A program made the translations under genes and the position numbers. A DNA stretch of 64,000 bases from Lasioglossum baleicum (Eukaryota > Arthropoda > Insecta > Hymenoptera > Halictidae): contig NC_134943.1 in the NCBI RefSeq assembly GCF_051020765.1, positions 7,068,001 to 7,132,000 on the forward strand, written 5' to 3'. Position 1 is the first letter of the stretch. Every line of letters starts with the position of its first letter. Below are positions 59,701 to 64,000 of this stretch, piece after piece. A model generated the notes under the pieces. The model was not told where the DNA came from, did not search any database, and saw nothing but the letters and a program-made list of their open reading frames with translations.

Positions 59701-60610
59701 GTAATTGCTTTCATTGGTAAATTGAAGAGTGCGCTCACGGCACGCCTAAGAGCGCGCTGTCCGATGGACAGTGACGTTCAAAGTGCAGCCCGTTCAAAGG
59801 AACCTCGAGCCAGCGTCACCGGCAAATTCAACAAGTACTTGCGAATCAATAACACTTTCATTCTGGCCGTCGCTACTCGTGAAACGTAAAATTAATTTTC
59901 CTGACGAAGTTACAGAGTTCCCCTCCAAATCCAGTTCACTTTAATCTTCGTACACTGAACGCTACACTATGTACTACACCAGAAAATTGGGAGACGCCTA
60001 TTTCATCAAAAAGTTATTTGATCCTTAAAATATTGTAATTTTGTGGAAAAAAATCGCACTAATTCTTAGGCCCGAGTTCAATTCCATAATTTTTCTCATT
60101 TTCTCGAGCCATAAAGCGCAAACGTTCTCAGCCGACGTTTACCACAGTTCAGAAACACCACAGAAGCAGATACGCAGATTAATTAGTCTGCCAGAGCAGT
60201 TCCAAGCGCGCGTTAATTCTCGCAGAGCGGAACATCCTGCTCCCGCAATTCAAGACACGCCATTGCGCCTATCGAACGAGGCATCACCCTCCTAAATCCA
60301 CGAGGCCTACATCCCAAAGAAGCCCGCGTTGATCCGCACCCTTTCATTCCCCCTGGTCATCCCCCATAAATTCGAGAATTACACGAGGCGGTGTCGTGTC
60401 ATCGCCATTCACCCGAAAGGCCCGCAAATATTTGCCGGCGATCTTTGCAAGCTGTAATTCTAAAATACCGCCACCTGTCCTGTCCAGACAAAGATCGACG
60501 CCACCTTTTTTCCAGCCCGTTAGCGGAGCATACTGGATGACTAACCTAAATTGCACCCCTGACCGAGTTTCTGGCAATTAGTGTGCTCGTATAAAAATAT
60601 TTCGAACACT
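50750..60610. other. Ten kilobases without a recognised gene
   Basis: The longest frame is 202 codons (55489..56097, plus) in GC-rich DNA. It has no domain I recognise and is mirrored by frames on the other strand. A short EGF-like word (CVQNGGEC) near 59665 stands alone. AT-rich patches occur at 57.98-58.2 and 58.97-59.3 kb. No repeats with paired ends were identified in this stretch. Confidence 0.45.
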
Positions 60611-60968
60611 AGCGTTGCCACCTCAAATATCTTTGTTGTTTTTAAAGATCCGTCAAATGTCTGAAAGCCACTAAGATATTAGCGTTTATTTACTAGTATC
60701 ACGTCTTAGTACGACAGTAATGGTGTTTTAGAATTATTTAAATTGAAATATCTCCTGAGCTACTAACTTTCCGACATACATAGGTTAGAATTTTTTTATA
60801 ACGAATGTCCAGCTGCATCGATTGATGTATTAGAAAATACTTCATTCCATTTAATAAAATGAAGGTGACCTTCATATCTCTAAAAAGAATCACATGAAAA
60901 GACATTTGACGTAGCTCTAAAAACAACAAAGATATTTGAGGTGACAACGTTAGGTGACTCACCCTGTA
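60611..60968 (+). mobile_element. Nearly complete MITE of the CTCACCCTG family
   Basis: The right terminus reads AACGTTAGGTGACTCACCCTG followed by TA. The left terminus, inverted, shares the inner part of that repeat (CACCTCAAATATCTTTGTTG with AGCGTTGC before it) but lacks the outermost 16-18 bases. The inverted repeats are about 50 bases long and the unit about 360 bases. Ends of the form CAGGGTGAGTC with TA flanks fit Tc1/mariner MITEs. The minus-strand frame across it is not a recognisable transposase. Confidence 0.7.
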
Positions 60969-61852
60969 TAACAACGAGGATTTTAGATCTGGTTTAGAAA
61001 AGGAAATTGAATACTTTAGAGGATGACTCATGATGAAAATTAATCATGGACATCATTAAATATAATGGCACAGGAAGAAAGACTTTAATTCGTGGCTGAG
61101 AGTTCGAAGCAGTAGATTATGACGGCGGTAGTCAGACAATGAGAAAAGTGACATTTCTCATTTCTGACTTTAAAAAAACAATTAATTGAACTGAATACAT
61201 GACAGAATCATCTGATAACAGGAAAATTACCGACTTCCCGATACTTAGCAATACAGCCGATTATCTCCCAGACCTCCACCCCGTCTTTTCAAACTCGGTT
61301 GATCCTCTTTCCGTCTCCAGCCATCGTTTTTCCAAGTCTTTTCGCTTATTTATCTTCCCCCAACTCTTTCCACCAATCTTTCGCGCCGGCCCTCGGTCAG
61401 TCGCTCCATCCAATCGTCACAATTGCCCGATTTATCATGCAGAAGGTTATCAGTGGCTTGCTTATCATCTTCGGATCGGTGGATCACAGTCCGAAGATTG
61501 GTTTAAACGTCCTAGCGACTTCTCCCACAATCCAATTCAACGTTTGCGTGGCACGCGGGCGGGGTGATCGGTCCCCGTTTCGCTTTTCAACGTCTCGCTG
61601 CCTCGAGTTCGAGCTCTGTTTGGCCGGCGCGGAACGCGGAGAGAGCTTGGAAAAATATTTGAGTTGGAAATTGACGGTGTCTGCTGTGTACTCGGGTTTC
61701 GATTCGCCGAGCAAGACGGTCACGGATATTTTCGAAAATTGAGAAATAGAATGTTTCGTCGTGGAACTACCAGCTGCTCTGGGAACAGTACTCGATCGAT
61801 TGAGGGCGCTTTCCGTCGCAGCTGTTCTCATTTTTTCATCCCGCAGGAATGA
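60969..61852. other. No recognised gene
   Basis: Frames up to 147 codons overlap on both strands at 61.2-61.8 kb without domains. Confidence 0.45.
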
Positions 61853-61946
61853 ATTCTACAAATTATTGTAGAATGCATCAAGTAAAATATTCTACAAATG
61901 ATTGAAGAATGCATCAAGTAAAATATTCTACAAATGATTGTAGAAC
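61853..61946 (+). repeat. 36-bp tandem repeat, about 2.6 copies
   Basis: Units start at 61853, 61889 and 61925 with the form ATTCTACAAATGATTG, then TAGAATGCATCAAGTAAAAT, and differ at only two or three positions. Each unit contains the near-palindrome TTCTACAAAT-ATTGTAGAA. A fragment of the unit (ATCAAGTAAAATATTC) reappears at about 61977. Confidence 0.85.
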
Positions 61947-64000
61947 CTGCTCCACAAGCTGATCCGTTCTTCAAGTATCAAGTAAAATATTCATCCCAAT
62001 TTTTAACCTACATAAATTAACTATCAAAACGCCGTGTTTCGATGCAGCTATCAGCCGCAGGCATCAAACAGGAAGCACCTCCCGAATTTCACGATGCACC
62101 GAGGCGTACAACGATTATTAAGGAGCTAAAACCTGCCTGATGCAATCAAGAATACTCAAAATATACTGGCCCTTGTAACGAAGATGTATAATGCTTTAAT
62201 TAACGACAATATTCCTGGAAGTAACTCATTTAAGGGTCTAAAGAGCTTCAATAAAAAAAAAATATTCCTGGAATTCGCGTGACTCCCCTCTTCAGGAAGT
62301 CTGCGAATTCATCACATAATTCTTGGGACCGTCGTGTTTTCAGCTAGCTATGAATCGACGTTCGGAACATCCTGGAAGGTTCTTCTGGACAAGGCAATAT
62401 CTCTCACGATATATCTGGGCTGTCATCCCGCGAGCCTGTCCGGCTGTTATATTTACCAGACTGCAGAGAAGGTAATTGCCTGGTCTGGACACACAGCCTT
62501 CTGCCTCCGATCCCCGTAATATCACTATTTCTATTAACTTTTTCCTTGGCTCTGGCCTGCACACTCGGTGTCCCGAAATTAGTCGGACGTGTTCAATGCA
62601 GCGAGCATATTCCTCTTCCAAACAATTTATAAAACACTTCTAAGCTTTCACTCGACGAGTTTCGCCTTTCAAATGGTTTCTCGTATTCGCCAGAACAACA
62701 TTTTTAGTAGCCGGTAGGATCCAACTTTCAATCCTTGCTTTCAATAAATGAACAAATTAAAAAATCTGAAACCAGTCATCGGACTGGTAGTGGTGGGTTT
62801 TTGATTTTCAGCGATTCTCCATGAGGTATTCAGATTCGCGACTGACAATATGCGTACACCAGGTGGTCCGTTGTTTCCGAATCACCCTGCGAAAGACGCG
62901 GAGTGCGCTCGCGAGGGACGGAAACGATAAACCGGGGACAAAAACCGGGCCATGGAGAAGAAACCATGGCGATAGGAGGGAAAAAAGCCGGGAAACTTTC
63001 TCTGTAACGAGACTCCGGCTCCTGTCGGTGGTTACCGTCTCTCAGATGACTCTTCCACCCCCGCAGCTCGGTCGGAGTTCACTTGGTTCGTCGAGAGAGC
63101 GATTTAGGTTTGATTCATTCTTTCCCCGCCCGGTTTTTCGTAGCTCGTCGAGTGCATTCTCTCCCCCCCTCTCTCTCTCTCTCTCTCTCTTCCGCTCCTT
63201 CCGGCTTTTATTGCGGGCACAACGGTTGCTTCGTAATTAAACTTCTTGCTATTCCAGCGGGAGACGGTAATATCCGAGAGGCGGGGCTCGCAGGAACTTC
63301 GGGAATTTTACGAAAGGTAACGCGCTATGGCAAATTTTCGTCGCGTTCCTTGGGCTCTTACCCTGTCCTTTCCTCTACACGACCACCTCGTGTATTTTTT
63401 CTCTGCTCGCGGAAAGAGTCACGGCCGCGGGAAGAGCTGATGCGCCTCGCCGCGTAATAAGAGGCCACCTCGCGATATAAAGCTGCGAAATTAAACGGGA
63501 GAATTAGTTTTCATGAATGCCCTCGAGGCGCGGCCGGGCGTTATTGCGTGTTCACTACGCCGGGATACAGACTCTGTTTAGCTTTCTCGCCGATGCCGCC
63601 CCCCCCGGGAACGATGAATGATTCTGCGCAAACAACTTTTTTCCAAGGCGCTTCCGCGCGAAATTGTAATGTCTGTGAAAGCATTGGACAATTCTGTTGA
63701 AGGCTGAATCCACTACAGATTTAAAGATTGAAATTTCCCCTTCGCAATCAGACCTTAAAAATTGATCTACAATTTTTTTTACTGGTTCTAATCAAATCAC
63801 CTCAGGAACCGATCCACAGTGTGGTCTATCGTCGATCTAGCTGTTCAAAATTTAGAAAACAAGCGCGACCAAGACACTATTTACGCGACAGAACAAGTAC
63901 GGGTTTTCATCTCCCCCACCCCCATAACTTTATTTAACAACAAAAACTTAATAACATTATTGTTGTAAAAGAAAATATAATTATAAAAAGAGAAGAAACC
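61947..64000. other. No recognised gene
   Basis: Frames up to 139 codons at 62.8-63.5 kb are chance frames in GC-rich DNA around a CT tract. The final 100 bases are AT-rich. Confidence 0.45.
63169..63190. repeat. (CT)n microsatellite
   Basis: About 11 perfect CT units preceded by a run of C. Confidence 0.9.

Noticed and set aside
1..64000. CRISPR arrays, bacterial operons, phage or plasmid genes
   Set aside because: No regularly spaced identical repeats, no ribosome-binding-site-led compact genes; the spliced gene and MITEs are eukaryotic.

Overview
This window looks like a gene-poor stretch of nuclear DNA from an insect. I think a hymenopteran (bee, ant or wasp) is most likely, but that is inference. 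The clues are spliced coding sequence with GT...AG introns, abundant CpG with no sign of depletion, many (GA)n/(CT)n microsatellites, and a crowd of small inverted-repeat transposons with Tc1/mariner, hAT and PIF/Harbinger hallmarks. I see no bacterial or viral gene organisation, no CRISPR array, no rRNA and no tRNA that I can defend. Most longer open frames are chance frames in moderately GC-rich DNA and are left out.

Only one intact protein-coding gene can be reconstructed: a seven-exon, 314-residue trypsin-like serine protease at 43497..45162 on the plus strand. It has a signal peptide, an R|IVNG activation site, a complete His/Asp/Ser triad, four disulfide pairs and a hydrophobic C-terminal tail that looks like a GPI-anchor signal. 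Six GATA motifs lie just upstream, followed by an arthropod initiator-like TCAGT. This suggests GATA-factor control, as in gut, fat body or hemocyte genes.

The rest is mostly transposon remnants set in unassigned DNA. Left part (1-20 kb): mostly featureless, with microsatellites, a nearly perfect 330-bp foldback element (9195..9524), degenerate tandem repeats near 14.6-15.0 kb and two weak promoter candidates (12.3 and 19.15 kb). Centre (21-36 kb): a 967-bp TA-flanked element with a second element nested in it, a 420-bp foldback element, a 1.36-kb inverted-repeat element carrying a wrecked DUF7869-like gene (28122..29484), the 3' end of a non-LTR retrotransposon (31.2-31.5 kb), a hAT-type MITE (34772..35096) and a DUF4817-like transposase fragment (35.2-35.5 kb). 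Right part (39-64 kb): a 1.46-kb foldback element with arms of about 480 bp, the protease gene, an inverted-repeat element directly behind it, an internally deleted Tc3-like element that keeps only its helix-turn-helix coding region (47384..47820), and several fragments of a family ending in CTCACCCTG.

The most unusual points are: (1) long inverted repeats bracketing the DUF7869-like remnant, which argue that this poorly understood protein family is a transposase; (2) the Tc3-like deletion derivative, which could encode a DNA-binding-only peptide; (3) the very well matched foldback with a TCTCGCGAGA palindrome in each arm; (4) the predicted membrane-anchored protease with an unusual substrate-pocket residue. 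All family names come from memory of motifs; no database search was possible.
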